Origin: Panagrolaimus kolymaensis
Lineage: Eukaryota > Nematoda > Chromadorea > Rhabditida > Panagrolaimidae
DNA: 64,000 bases
Reading direction: 5' to 3'
NCBI GenBank assembly: GCA_028622995.1
Contig: JAJQJQ010000013.1
Location: 4,340,001-4,404,000 of the forward strand
Position 1 is the stretch's first letter; every line of letters begins with the position of its first letter. The notes under the pieces are model-generated. The model searched no databases, was not told the DNA's origin, and saw nothing but the letters and a program-made list of their open reading frames with translations. Position numbers and translations under genes: made by a program. This document shows positions 11,664-22,239 of this stretch, one piece after another.

Positions 11664-14600
11664 TTATTTTTCCATCATTTTACTTGCAATATCTCGTAAA
11701 CGTTCAAATTGATAAGTCATGGATGGATAAACAAATGGACGATGATCGGTTCGTTGATCATCCACGCAATAAATATTTGAAACAAGTGCAGGAGTGGAAA
11801 CCGTAGCCTTATGTCGACTTCGCATATATCTCGTAAAGAAATTAATTACAATTTCAACAATCTAAAAATTTAATTTTCATAAAAATTTTTGGAACTAATA
11901 AATTTTTTTCTGGCGGAAAAAAACTTACTTCAGTTGGAGGGGTTTTATTCCATTTTGAAACAAGTTGGAAGAAAGTACTGAAAATTCCATAATATCCCGG
12001 TTTTCGAAGTAAACCAATTTCATGAAGTTGAGTATAAGTAATTCCAATATCTTCCTCATCCGTTTGTGGACTTTCTCCCATTGCCATTGGTTTAAGTTCT
12101 GCAGAGGGTTTGGCTCCAACAATGCTAAAATTCAGGGAAAAAAGTTTTAAAAAATGAATAAAATTTTAAGAATTTAAATAAAACACTTTTAATTTAAAAA
12201 AGGAAACAAAAACAAGTATCTCAAAAAAATTAGCTTATTTTTTTAAAAAGTTATTAATTTCGGGAAAAAACTTTAAAAAAAATTCGTTGGAGAATACAAA
12301 AAATCTCATTTCGAAAACCATTTTCATAACAAATTCAAAATTCCTAACCTAATTTTTTAAATAAAAAATAGCATATTTTTTAATTTGAGAAAACCATTTT
12401 TAAAGAGATTTCAAAAAAAAACTTACGCATGGAAAGGTTCATGACCTTTATCAGCAAAATCTTGTAAAAATATTTTTAAATCTATTTTATTAATGGATCC
12501 AATGGGATTGATATCAGCTGAAGAGCAATCATATTTAGTTAAATATCCAACTAAACTTTCATCAACATTTGATGAACTCAAAACAAGTAGGGTGCCTTGA
12601 AGCCCATGAACGACGGGTAACATTTGAGCATTCATATACGCTAAAACCATTCGAGCTCGAGCTTGAATATTTTCCAATGCTATTCGAGCTCGATAATCAG
12701 GATGATCAAAGCTGAGTTTAATTTCATGAGCTTTAGAAAAAGTATTTTTTAATGATTCTGTTGTGTCATCGATCGATTGAACACTGAAATTTGCTCCAAT
12801 GCATTCAGCAACTGCCTTCGCTCGATCTTCGGTGTCTTTGGAAGAATTTTGGGATTTCATATAACATGTGTAAAATAATCGGCTTGCAAGTTTCTTGGGA
12901 TCTGTTTCTTCAATAGGTTTGCCTTGGAAATAAAGTGATTCATCAAGTGGAATTCCTGAAACAATGAAAAAAGATAGTAATAAAAGTTCGTAAAAAATGT
13001 GCAAAATTTAATTACTATTATTTTGAGAGTACACAAAAATTAGTTACTTTCACTAGCAGTAAAGTAAATTTGCAAAAAATCGCCAAAGTTAGATTACTAT
13101 CAATTTTCTACGAAAATGAAAAATTTTTACATAACATTTCTCTTTTTTGACGGCAAATATTCAAATTTCTAACCTTTTTCTTTATAACTTTTAACAGCTT
13201 TACAAACTTTTTCACACATTAAATAAACTATAGCTGCCACAGCTCCACTATCAGCTCCACCCGAAAGTGGCAAGAAATATCCTGCTGCAGTGGAACGACG
13301 AAGATAATGCCATAAATATGCTGGAGGAGCATGAAATATTTCTTCTCGTTCATTCATAAATTCTGGATGATATGGAACATCAAGATGATTATCATGAGGT
13401 TGAATCACTTCAATATTGGCAGGGATGGTTGGAAGTAAAGCTGCTCGACTTGAAAGTTCACCCAAACTTGCTATTTTAGTTCGATATGTTGCACTTTTAT
13501 TTAAATCAAGAAGGGCGGATTCGACTGTCTAAAAATAAAAATAAATTTTTTTATGCATTTTTAGAAAAATTAATGATAGTAACAAAAAAGTGATAATAAT
13601 TCGCAAAATTTTGTTACTATCTTCTATTCGAGATCAAAAATATCTTTTTAATAGATTTTTTTTTTAAAACTTACAACATCTTCCAAATCAAATTGATTAA
13701 TTTGTTTATAAATTTTTCCATTTTGTACAATCGAAGACATTCCATCAAAATAAATTCGATCTCCATCAAATCCACGCAAATTACTGTACAAATAAACGCC
13801 TCCTAATTTAGTGGATAAATCTTGAACAAGCTGACAAATGCGTTTAGCAGATTTTCCTAGGACGTGATGACTTGCAGAGCCATTGCAAATAATATCCACG
13901 CCATTCAAGGCCCATAAAACTGATGGGGATTGGGCAGCCCACATTTCTTCACAAATTTCTATTGCCACTTTTATTCCATCCAAGGTTTCAATAATGCCAT
14001 GACCAAATGGAACATCGTCCTGGAAAAAAAATGATTTATCCCATTAAAGAGTTTTTTTAAATTTAATGAGAGTAATCAAAAAGCGAAAAATATTGAAAAC
14101 TTTTTGTTACTCTCATTTCCTTGCAAGATAGTAATGAAAATATGGTCAGGCTATTCATTTATTAGTTACTATCTTCAAAAAATGACAGTAACTCAAATTC
14201 GCAAAAATTTGTCAATTCTCAGTTACTCTCTTCCTTTTGAGAAAAGAAGAATATATTTTTTTATTTACCTGATCAATTCCATGTTGTTTAATATTAAACA
14301 TTTGAAGCTGAGTTCCATGTTTCCATGATTTAAAATATCTTGATTCTCGATAAACATCGTCATCGCACATAGCATTTTTAGGATGAATTAAAACTACTTT
14401 GCCTTTAGCTAATACAACCATGCAATTATATATGGCAGCTCGAAAGCGAACTGGCATTCCAGTAACAATAATCATATTTAAATCTTTTGAAAATTTTAGC
14501 AATTCTATTAAAGATTCCCAACAATGAGTTTCAGTGTCCTTTTCAAAAAAGTGATCCAAGCATGAATATCCAGAAAGTTCAAGTTCGACCCCAACACGAA

Positions 14601-15040
14601 TGGTGGAGCCCTCAGAATGGGCTCTATTGACGGCTAAAAAATTTGGAAAAAATTATTTCTATTTTTAAGGGAAAAAATTGAAAGATAGTAATCAAAAAAT
14701 TTAGAATATTGTTAATTTTGGCTTACTATCTTCTACTGAAGACCAAAAAGAACAACCAAAAAAAAAATTTTGTCAGAAATTTTCAATTTTTTATATTTTG
14801 AAAAATCTCAATAAAAAACTTACATTCAATAACCCTTTTTAAATTTCCATCAAAATCCATGGCCCATTGATTAAGGGAAACAACGGAAACTCGCATATAT
14901 CGATTAAATTGAGATAAAATTTTGCCATTCATTACACCAAATTTTTCTTCATTTGTTCTTTGTAATTCCGTGGCTGGCGTAGTCATGGCTGGGTTTTCTC
15001 CTTCCTTCTTGTTGTTTTCATTTTCATTTTCATTCGACAT
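11664..15040 (-). CDS. qns-1: glutamine-dependent NAD+ synthetase
   Basis: Seven exons (14824-15040, 14269-14633, 13675-14019, 13174-13528, 12427-12955, 11929-12124, 11664-11861) join to 734 residues. The enzyme makes NAD+ from nicotinic acid adenine dinucleotide, ATP and glutamine. The N-terminal nitrilase-type glutaminase carries the Glu in ELSGYSCLDHFFE, the Lys region in VVLIHPKNAM and the catalytic Cys in EICEEMW. The C-terminal synthetase has the ATP loop LPLSGGADSG, then SSNVDESLVGYLTKYDCSSADINPIG and the closing CVDDQRTDHRPF motif. Length and domain order match eukaryotic NADSYN1. The start is ATG 15040: a splice acceptor at 15118-15119 cuts off the more upstream ATG. Four introns hold copies of a 47-bp hairpin element. 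The symbol is by homology to the C. elegans enzyme. Confidence 0.93.
12973..13019. repeat. 47-bp intronic hairpin element (copy f)
   Basis: Begins GATAGTAAT and ends ATTACTATT, 47 bp, inside the intron 12956-13173 of the NAD+ synthetase gene. A truncated copy (13025-13051) and a 45-bp degenerate copy (13057-13101) follow in the same intron. Confidence 0.75.
13575..13621. repeat. 47-bp intronic hairpin element (copy a)
   Basis: Begins GATAGTAAC and ends GTTACTATC (perfect 9-bp inverted ends), with an A/T-rich centre containing TTCGCAAAATTTT. Located in the intron 13529-13674 of the NAD+ synthetase gene. Confidence 0.85.
14068..14114. repeat. 47-bp intronic hairpin element (copy b)
   Basis: Begins GAGAGTAAT and ends GTTACTCTC; the third base pair of the stem is G-C instead of T-A. 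First of three copies in tandem in the intron 14020-14268. Confidence 0.85.
14127..14173. repeat. 47-bp intronic hairpin element (copy c)
   Basis: Begins GATAGTAAT and ends GTTACTATC. Second copy in the intron 14020-14268; its centre is unlike the other copies, so the ends are the conserved part. Confidence 0.85.
14184..14230. repeat. 47-bp intronic hairpin element (copy d)
   Basis: Begins GACAGTAAC and ends GTTACTCTC (one mismatch, at the third stem position). Third copy in the intron 14020-14268. Confidence 0.8.
14684..14730. repeat. 47-bp intronic hairpin element (copy e)
   Basis: Begins GATAGTAAT and ends CTTACTATC. Located in the first coding intron (14634-14823) of the NAD+ synthetase gene. 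Confidence 0.8.
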
Positions 15041-15117
15041 TTTGTATGGGGAAAAATTATTATTATTTGTATTTGTATTTGGGGACGACGATGATATAGA
15101 AGATGATGATCGAGGAA

Positions 15118-15119
15118 CT
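15118..15119 (-). promoter_or_regulatory. 5' acceptor upstream of NAD+ synthetase ATG
   Basis: On the minus strand a T-rich tract followed by TTTTTTTTAG ends here, 77 bases before ATG 15040. No upstream coding exon was found, so it is either a trans-splice (SL) acceptor or the acceptor of a 5' UTR intron. It decides the start codon. Confidence 0.55.
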
Positions 15120-16243
15120 AAAAAAAACAACAAAAATAAAAAAATCAGATAAAAAAATTATTTATTTTTTTGTTTTTGCGAAAGAAAAAAGAGTCTTAAA
15201 ATAAGAAAACAAGCGAGTTTAGAGGCTATTTTTGAAATCAAAAAAAAATTGATCTCTAATGGCTTGGCCTCTTTGAAAATGAAAATGAAAAAAAGTGGAA
15301 AGTCAATTTTTTGGGAGAAAAAATATTGTTATTTCCTTATGAGTTTACTTCAATAAACAAAATTCATAAAATCATAAAATTTAAATTGAAAAGTGTAAGA
15401 TTGAAAAAAAGTTTTAATGAAGCATGAAAAAATGAAGATATAAAAAGGGCAAAAAGCATGTGATTTCCGCTAAAAAATGCGTCATAAATTTAATATCCAC
15501 GTGGTCACACACCAAAAATGCTTTGAAGCCGAAAATTTTAGTATAAATTACAAAAGTTTGCGCCTTATAAAAAAATTCAAGGATTTTGAGTTTTTTACGC
15601 TTTTTTTAACAAAAAAGCTCCCGTTTTTGTAAAATAAAAAACCATTGCAAGAAATCAGGAGTTTTTTATTTTTCGAATATTTAAAATAAACTAAAAATAA
15701 AAGGTTAAAAAAGAAATAATTTTCAACTAATTTCAAATCAAACAAAAAAAAATTACTATTTTAGACGATTATTTCTAAACCCATCAAAAATTTTAAAGAA
15801 ATAAACAAAAACAAACGACAACAGCACACCGCTTCATTTTTTGTTGTTGTTGCAGAGAGCAGAGAAATGGAAAAAAATGAATGATAAAAAAAGAAGAAAA
15901 ATGCTTTGGTCGCCTTTCTATGCCTTTGTCCGGCTGAAATGCTTGCGTTGCAACTAACTCTGGCTTGCCTTTTGCTTGTTTGTATGTTTGAGAAAATAAA
16001 AAAAGAAATGAAAGATAGACAAAAAAAAGAAAAACCATAAACAAGAAAAAAATAAGGAAAGTGAAGTTTATTTTTTGTAGTTTTTTGATCCAAGAAAAAA
16101 TAAACCATGAAAAATAATCGATTTAAAAAAGCAAAAAAAAAGTTTACTGAATTCGATCGATTTTTTATTTTTTTACAAGCCTTTGTAGACATTCTTTGCT
16201 TTTTCGCATTTGGGAATTGCCCAAAAATTCAAATGGAAAAAAA
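15120..16243. other. spacer with 3' flank of BED gene duplication unit
   Basis: No gene. 15120-15780 is AT-rich and featureless. From about 15780 to 16200 it is homologous to 16990-17400: both contain TCCGGCTGAAATGCTTGCGTTGCAACTAACTCTG in pieces, a TTGTTTGTATGTxTGAGAAAAT run, GAAAGATAGACAAAAAA and AAAATAAACCATGAAAAA. This shows that the 3' flank was duplicated together with the neighbouring zinc-finger gene. Confidence 0.65.
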
Positions 16244-16735
16244 CTAACGATTTTCTAATAAACTTTCCAAAAAACTCATATTTGATGGAAATGAAAAATC
16301 CACCGATGCTGAAGTTGACGATGGCGAAGATGGTTTTTCTATTTTCATTGGCGGTCCATTTTGTAACGCTACTACTTCTAAAGAATTTGAAGGACTTTTA
16401 CGTTTTCTACTAACATTTCCATTATTTTCTTGGTACTGCGAATCCGAAAATGGAAATGGCTGAAAATGATTTTGAAGTAGCAGGCCATCATCTTCTTGTT
16501 GCAGCTGTAGTTGCTGTTGTTGGGTTGTTCGCTTCTTTGCAGGTGGTGCTGATGAACTTGCTTCACCACTTTCGGTGATTATTTCAAAGAATTCTTTATT
16601 ATGATTTTTCTCCATATGAAATTTTCTAGTTGAAGTTGAAGTACCTTTAATTTTAGCGGTTTTAAAGCCGCATCTTTTACATTTCCAGCAATTATCATCT
16701 GTTTTTGAAAAATAATCATCATATTTCGATGGCAT
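16244..16735 (-). CDS. BED-type zinc-finger protein, tandem copy A
   Basis: A single exon of 163 residues from ATG 16735. The N-terminus holds a BED-like zinc finger, with Cys-x2-Cys in CWKCKRCGF and His-x4-His in KFHMEKNH, about 20 residues apart. A Gln-rich low-complexity middle follows, then a proline/serine linker. The last 20 residues (FSFPSNMSFLESLLENR) are nearly identical to the end of copy B. BED proteins bind DNA, either as transcription regulators or as domesticated transposases. No hAT catalytic region is present here, so a regulator is more likely. It lies in direct tandem with copy B. Confidence 0.7.
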   Translation of the reverse strand: MPSKYDDYFSKTDDNCWKCKRCGFKTAKIKGTSTSTRKFHMEKNHNKEFFEIITESGEASSSAPPAKKRTTQQQQLQLQQEDDGLLLQNHFQPFPFSDSQYQENNGNVSRKRKSPSNSLEVVALQNGPPMKIEKPSSPSSTSASVDFSFPSNMSFLESLLENR

Positions 16736-17413
16736 CGTATTAACGTAAATTAAAGGGTAAAGAGAAAAGCTTAAAAAATAATATTTAATTTACATACAAA
16801 AAAGAAGAGAACAAATGGTGGCGACTTTTTTGGAGCTGCGCAATTTTTTGAAACGTTGGTTGTCGACTTTCACAAAAATTTTGTTGTAAATATGCTGACG
16901 ACTTCCACTTTCGAATTACGCGTAATTTACGGAAGTAAGTCCAAAAACAGGCGTAATTACGCAAAAAGCGTAAGCGTATGCGCAATTACGCGGAATCCTG
17001 ACGACAATACACTGCTTTTTTATTCCATTTCTCTGCTGTTTTGCTCGCTTTTCCCTGTTGCCTATGTCGTCCGGCTGAAATGCTTGCGTTGCAACTAACT
17101 CTGTCTGGCCTTTTGCTTTTTTTTTTGTTGCTTGTTTGTATGTATGAGAAAATGAAAAAAAGAAGTGAAAGATAGACAAAAAAGGTGGGAAAATTTCGAA
17201 TAATTGAAGAAGAAGAAAAAAAGACAAACCATAAACTAGGAAGAAATAAGTAAAGTGAAGTTTATTTTTAAAAAAATTTTGACCCAAGAAAAAATAAACC
17301 ATGAAAAAAAAATGTCGATTTAAAAAAAAGCAAAAAATAGTTTTGCTTAATTCGACTAATAAAATTTTAATTAACATAAATATTTTTGAAGTACAAAAAT
17401 TAATGAAAAAAAA
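16736..17413. repeat. duplicated spacer between BED genes
   Basis: About 16990-17400 is the second copy of the flank at 15780-16200, in the same orientation, which makes a tandem duplication of roughly 1.2 kb together with the BED genes. At 16915-16990 there is a cluster of GCGTAATTACGC-like palindromic motifs not seen in the first unit; it sits where the two units meet and upstream of copy A. Confidence 0.65.
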
Positions 17414-17914
17414 CTAACCATTTTCTAATAAACTTTCCAAAAAACTCATATTTGATGGAAATGAAAAATCCACTGAAGCCGAATTTGTTGGTGGCGAAGA
17501 TGGTTTTTCCATTTTCATTGGTGGATCTTCATGCAAAACAGCTTCCAAAGCGCTTGTAGGTGGGCTTTTTCTTTTTCTACTACAATTCCCATTTTCTTGA
17601 TGGTGCGAACCCGAAAATGGAAATGATTGAAAATGATTTTGAATTAGCAAACCATCATCTTGTTGCTGAGGTTGTTGTTGTTTGGTTGCTAGAATAAAAT
17701 TTAAATTTTGTTCTAAATGTTGTAGATTTCGATCGGGATTAAAAGTTTGAAGTTGCAAAAAATCTTCTGGATGCGCGGCTTTTAAATGATGCCTCATTTT
17801 GTTTGTTCCTTGATTGGGTATTCGAATCAACCAAATATTTGGACATTTTCGACATTTTTCATATTCTTGAGTTATTTCAAAATATGCATCATATTTACTT
17901 TTTTGTGGTGGCAT
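17414..17914 (-). CDS. BED-type zinc-finger protein, tandem copy B
   Basis: A single exon of 166 residues, paralogous to copy A. Its N-terminal finger has Cys-x2-Cys in EKCRKCPN and His-x4-His in MRHHLKAAHPEDF. Between them is a WLIRIPN strand typical of BED fingers. A Gln-rich stretch with QQQPQQQDDGLLIQNHFQ follows, shared with copy A, and the protein ends with FSFPSNMSFLESLLENG. The fingers of the two copies are more different than their tails, so DNA recognition may have diverged while a shared C-terminal contact was kept. The start is ATG 17914. Confidence 0.72.
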   Translation of the reverse strand: MPPQKSKYDAYFEITQEYEKCRKCPNIWLIRIPNQGTNKMRHHLKAAHPEDFLQLQTFNPDRNLQHLEQNLNFILATKQQQPQQQDDGLLIQNHFQSFPFSGSHHQENGNCSRKRKSPPTSALEAVLHEDPPMKMEKPSSPPTNSASVDFSFPSNMSFLESLLENG

Positions 17915-20572
17915 ATTTTTTAATCTTGGAGATCAACAAGCTGCAAAAAAGCAAAGTTTTTGTAGAAAAAAAATAACTCGATTTATAAGTCCAGAAATAA
18001 GGTTTCGTAAAGAAAATTTTCAGCGTTAAATTATTACATTTAAATTTTTAATTAATAAATAAAAAAAATGGTAAATTCAAAAGTGATTTATTTATTTCAC
18101 AATAAAAAAGTTTTTGTAAAAAAAAACATAACAAAATAGAATTCCGAAATTCGCAAAACACAAAAAAATATAAAACTCAAAAAAGGTAGAAACTAGGGTT
18201 CCATTGGCGAAAAGAGGGGGGGGGGGGGGGCAAAAAAAGTGTCATCAAGACTTTTTGAAATGAAACATTTTCTGTAAAAAAAAATCTGTTACTGCCATGT
18301 TGTAGAGCTCATCGTGTTACATAACATGGCAGTTTTAGATTTAATTCTCAGAAAAAATCGTAATTCAAAAAGTTTTGATGACACTCGATGACATATGACG
18401 CTTTTCAAAAAGTGTCATCAAAACTTTTTGAATTACGATTTTTTCTGAGAATTAAATCTAAAACTGCCATGTTATGTAACACGATGAGCTCTACAACATG
18501 GCAGTAATAAATTTTTTTTACAGAAAATATTGTAATTGAAAAAGTTTTGATGACAGTTTTTTTGGCGCCCCCCCTCGTTTCGCCAATGGAACCCTAGTAG
18601 AAACTATGCGAAAATGGTTTAGTAGTTAGTGGTTTAGGCACGGAAAAAAATTGAAAAAGGCAGAGGAATAAAATTTCAACTACTAAAAGAAAAATGGCAA
18701 CAACGAACAAAATGAAAGGAAAAAAATAGGAAAAAAGGAAGTAGAAAAAAATATAAAACGAAAGAGAGAGAGAAAAACGGAAGTGGAAAAAAATGAACGA
18801 AAGAAGGAAATGGACGGAACACAGAAAAATAAAGAATTGTGGTTAGAGAAAAAGGAAGCAGCAGCAACAAAACGAAAACGGAATTGGCCGGCGCCCGGCA
18901 AAGTCTCTCTAATTTTTTCCTTTTAGTTTCTTTCTCTTTTTATGAGTCTTTTTTAAAAAAAAGAAAGGCTTTATCAAAAAAAAGGAAAAAAGAAAGTAAA
19001 ATAAAGTTTTAGTCTTTTTTCCTGCTTTTGCTTTTATTCAGATGGAAAAAAAGAAAAGAATAAGGAAAAAATTTTTATTTGGAGTTATTATTACTAAAGG
19101 TTGTTGCACTGAGTTGGCTTGAAACTTCATTGAAGTTCAGTTTTTTTATTAAACATTAAAGTTTGGAGAAAAAAAGAGTTTGCGTTCCTTAGTTTAGTCA
19201 AGGCAAAATAAATAAAAAAAAGCAAAGGAAATAAATAAAAAGTAAAATGTTTTAAATAAAAGAAAAAAGGTCAGCCACATTTCATTTTTGCGAGGAGACG
19301 AAGGAGTGGAGCACGGAAGGAAGGAAGAACGGGCGGAAATGAAAAAAAAATAACAACCATCGATTTATTTTGGCGGAAGCGGAGAAGAAAAAAACGGAAG
19401 TGAGCATAAAAAGGGAAGGAAAGGAAATAGAAAATGGAAAAAATCTTCTAATAAAAATTTTTAATAAAATCAATAATTATGTTTGTTTATTTATATAAAG
19501 ATGAACGAAAAAAGTTTTAGAATATTACTTTGTTAAAGTTTTTTTTGAATCGATGTTGCATTTTTTTATTAATAATTTAATTCTTTGCTTGTAATTTTAA
19601 ACCTTTTAAACTTTTGCTTTGTAACTTTGGTAATGATGCAATTATTTCACTTTTTTTTATTGAAGTGGATGATACGTGGGAACAGATGAGAGGAAATTTT
19701 TTTATTAAATTGTTTTGCCCGATCCAGCAGTAGCTTCACAATAGAGTGTAAGTTTTTAATCCAGTCAAAGTCAAGTATTTAAAAACCAAGTTTAATAATT
19801 GTCGTTTAAATCAATAAATTTGAGAATATTAAAACCATTTTCTATTTCATAAAACAATAATGAAAATCACAAAAAAAGGATAAAATATTCAAAAAAAAGA
19901 ATGCTTTACTTCCAATGTCGAAAAAAGAGCGGAATGATGTTCTCAAAACAAAAAAATTCTCCACCAACAAAACTATCAACGCTAAAAATATGATGTTTAT
20001 TATTTGATCGGGCAAAATGTTAAACAAAAAACAAGCTGTATTCTTTTTTTATTCAAGAATGAATTTTTTTTTACAATAATGCTTTTTCATTATTAAAATT
20101 GTGGTGCAATTTATTTTGTTGCTGCACCATTATATTAAAAAAAACATAAAATTTGTTTTTTATATTTAAAAAATATCACATGATCATTACTGAGTTTCAA
20201 GTAGTATGTAGATTAATTAAAAAAAAGACTTTATAGCATTTATTGGAAATATTACTTGCTCTTTTTTTCTCTTTGGCAGTTAGAATTTCTAACTTTATTT
20301 TTCATACACCAGCTTGCATAATTATTATACATTTTTTTTCTCTTCTCAAGAGCTCCTAACAATGATGAGGTCATTGTGTAAATCAATGAAATTTGTGAAA
20401 ACCAATAGTAAGGGCATCACTTGAATGAAAAAAGGAAGAAAGAGATTGATAATTGCAAACTTTTTTCAAAAAAATCTTCTGCTATTTTGTTGCTAAGTTT
20501 CTTTGAAATTTCATTCAAATCATTCATAGTAAGACAAGTTTACTTTGATTATTGTGCTCGAATATTGGAAAT
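17915..20572. other. gene-free region with MITE and purine-rich stretch
   Basis: Apart from the hAT-type element at 18186-18604 no gene is supported. From about 18640 to 19480 the plus strand is strongly purine-rich (GGAAAA/GAAAG runs); minus-strand frames there are Phe/Ser/Leu-rich shadows. At about 20098-20133 a short hairpin is visible around GTGGTGCAA and TTGCTGCACCA. The right edge contains the promoter of the F-box-like gene at 20573. Confidence 0.55.
18186..18604. mobile_element. hAT-type foldback MITE with 8-bp target duplication
   Basis: The element spans 18194-18596, flanked by exact GTAGAAAC copies at 18186-18193 and 18597-18604. Termini are TAGGGTTCCATTGGCGAAA and its reverse complement. 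Inside, the two halves form a nearly perfect long palindrome centred near 18395: the block AAAAAGTGTCATCAA...ACATGGCAGT is repeated inverted. A G run at 18216-18230 pairs with CCCCCC near 18568-18575. The 8-bp duplication and TAGGG end point to hAT. No coding capacity. Confidence 0.9.
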
Positions 20573-21297
20573 ATGGGACCAAATATTGAAAAAGAAACCT
20601 TCAATTTTCCTGCCCTTCCATATGTTTGTCAACGACGATTTGCAGAAATATGTGATTCTCAAACTTTGAAAACTTTTGCCTCCATCAATTCAACAATAAA
20701 AAATCTCTGCAAACGATGTCATATTATTGAAAAAATCAAAATCGATTTTGATGCTCAACAATGTATTTATACTGTTTCGTGCTTTTGCAAACGAAATGAA
20801 TTTTGTAATGGCGGCAAAGACAATGAATATTTTTATTTAAATATGAAAAAAATTGAGATTATTAAAACTCTTAAAATTAAGAATTTAAATGCCAAAAAGA
20901 ATTTAAATCAGTTGTCTCAAATTTTGCCATTTGCTTTTCATTCAATCGAAAATTTAATTTTCAATGTGGACGTTTTTGCTCTTGATGAATTAAAATTAAT
21001 GATCACTCCAGGCTTTAAATTTTTAGCTTTTATGGGTGGAATTCAATCCAATTCAGTTCAAGATTTTATTGATTTTATTAAAGATTTATCGAACCGCGGA
21101 ACTTTTGAGTAAGTTTTTTTTCTCATTCTCACAAATTTTTCAAATTTAATATTTATTCTAGATTTATATTTGATTTGATCGATACATCCTCTCCATCAAA
21201 CCAAGTTCCGATGGCTCCATTCCGTGTTCTAGAAACTCAAAAAATTATTGATAAACTTAGTTCATTCGCGTTTTTAATTTTTATTACCAAAAAATGA
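20573..21297 (+). CDS. F-box-like family protein, copy 2
   Basis: Two exons (20573-21108, 21162-21297) give 223 residues. The start is ATG 20573 (MGPNIEKE), the first ATG before the conserved FNFPALPYVCQRRFAEICDS module. The Cys patch VSCFCKRNEFC and the FMGGIQSNSVQDF motif before the intron are present. The second exon encodes a variable tail ending FLIFITKK. It forms a subfamily with the copies at 22.2, 26.5 and 29.1 kb, and is the first of a directly repeated pair. The putative role (SCF adaptor) is inferred from the F-box-like pattern only. Confidence 0.8.
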
Positions 21298-22239
21298 TGA
21301 TGTTTTTCTCGCATGTTTTTATTTATTTAATTACTTAGATTTAGAAATGTGTTAGTGGAAAAATAAAGTATTTGTCAAATATAAAATCGTCTCATTTTTA
21401 TTTATCGTGCAAATTGATTACCATTTACTTTAATTTATAAATTGCTAAATATCCATCCGCTCCAATGAAGTTTAAAAACTTTAATTAAAGTGTAACAAAA
21501 TTTTCATTTGATTCAAGAAGCCATATAAATATTTTAGTTTGTATTTTTGTATTTTTCGAAAAATACAGTCTTTTTTATAAAATATTTATACAAACAAAAA
21601 TTGAAAAAATCAACAAAAAATGTTTCAAATATTCAAAAATTCATTTAAAATTTGGCGGTTGAAAGGAATAATGAAAGCAGCTTACTTTTCAGAAGAAAAA
21701 AAAGATAACAATAAAAAACTAAACAGTGTAGTTTCAAAAAGATTGTTTTTTTTTATTCGCTCGAATAAAAACATTCTAAAAGACTTTTATTTTATTTTTT
21801 TTGATAAAAATCGCGAATTCATGAGAATGGTTAGATCGTTTTAAAGAATAAATCATTAAGTTTTTCATCGGCTTTTTTTAGCTATATTTCTGTATTTAAA
21901 TCTGAACTTAATGTAAATCTGGAAAATCCTTAATCATTGCCATAATTTTTGATATGTTTCTTTAAAAAAATTTCCTCAAAGGTTTATAGCTTATTCTTTC
22001 TTCATCCTGAAAAATTCCTTTAAAGCCTTATTAGATAAACGAAAAAGCTTAATTCAAAGTTTACAAAAAGTATTAAAGTATCACTTAAGGCTATCCCTTA
22101 TAAACTTAAATTGGTATTGACTAAAAAATTTTCACTCATCAAATTTTTCTTTTGCTTTTTTTTGAGAATTTTTTCATCCCTCATTATTTGTTTTTCAAAA
22201 GAAATATATTTTCAAAAAGAGATACTGAGATTTACAAAT
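21298..22239. repeat. spacer homologous to the one at 28.0-29.1 kb
   Basis: About 21610-21790 and 22040-22235 resemble 28040-28230 and 28900-29090. Shared features are a GTTTC-AAAGATTG run followed by TTTTTTTATTCG-TCGAA, and, just before the next gene, an AAAGTAxTAAAxTATCAC motif plus AAGAGATACTG-GATTTACAAATATGGG. The F-box-like pairs were therefore duplicated together with the intervening DNA. No independent gene is supported here. Confidence 0.6.

Noticed and set aside
18640..19480. Phe/Ser-rich minus-strand frames resembling membrane proteins
   Set aside because: The plus strand is purine-rich low-complexity DNA; the frames have no Met-led domain structure or splice context.
20098..20133. 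Short hairpin GTGGTGCAA...TTGCTGCACCA as an RNA gene
   Set aside because: Single occurrence, short stem, no promoter or partner copy in the window.
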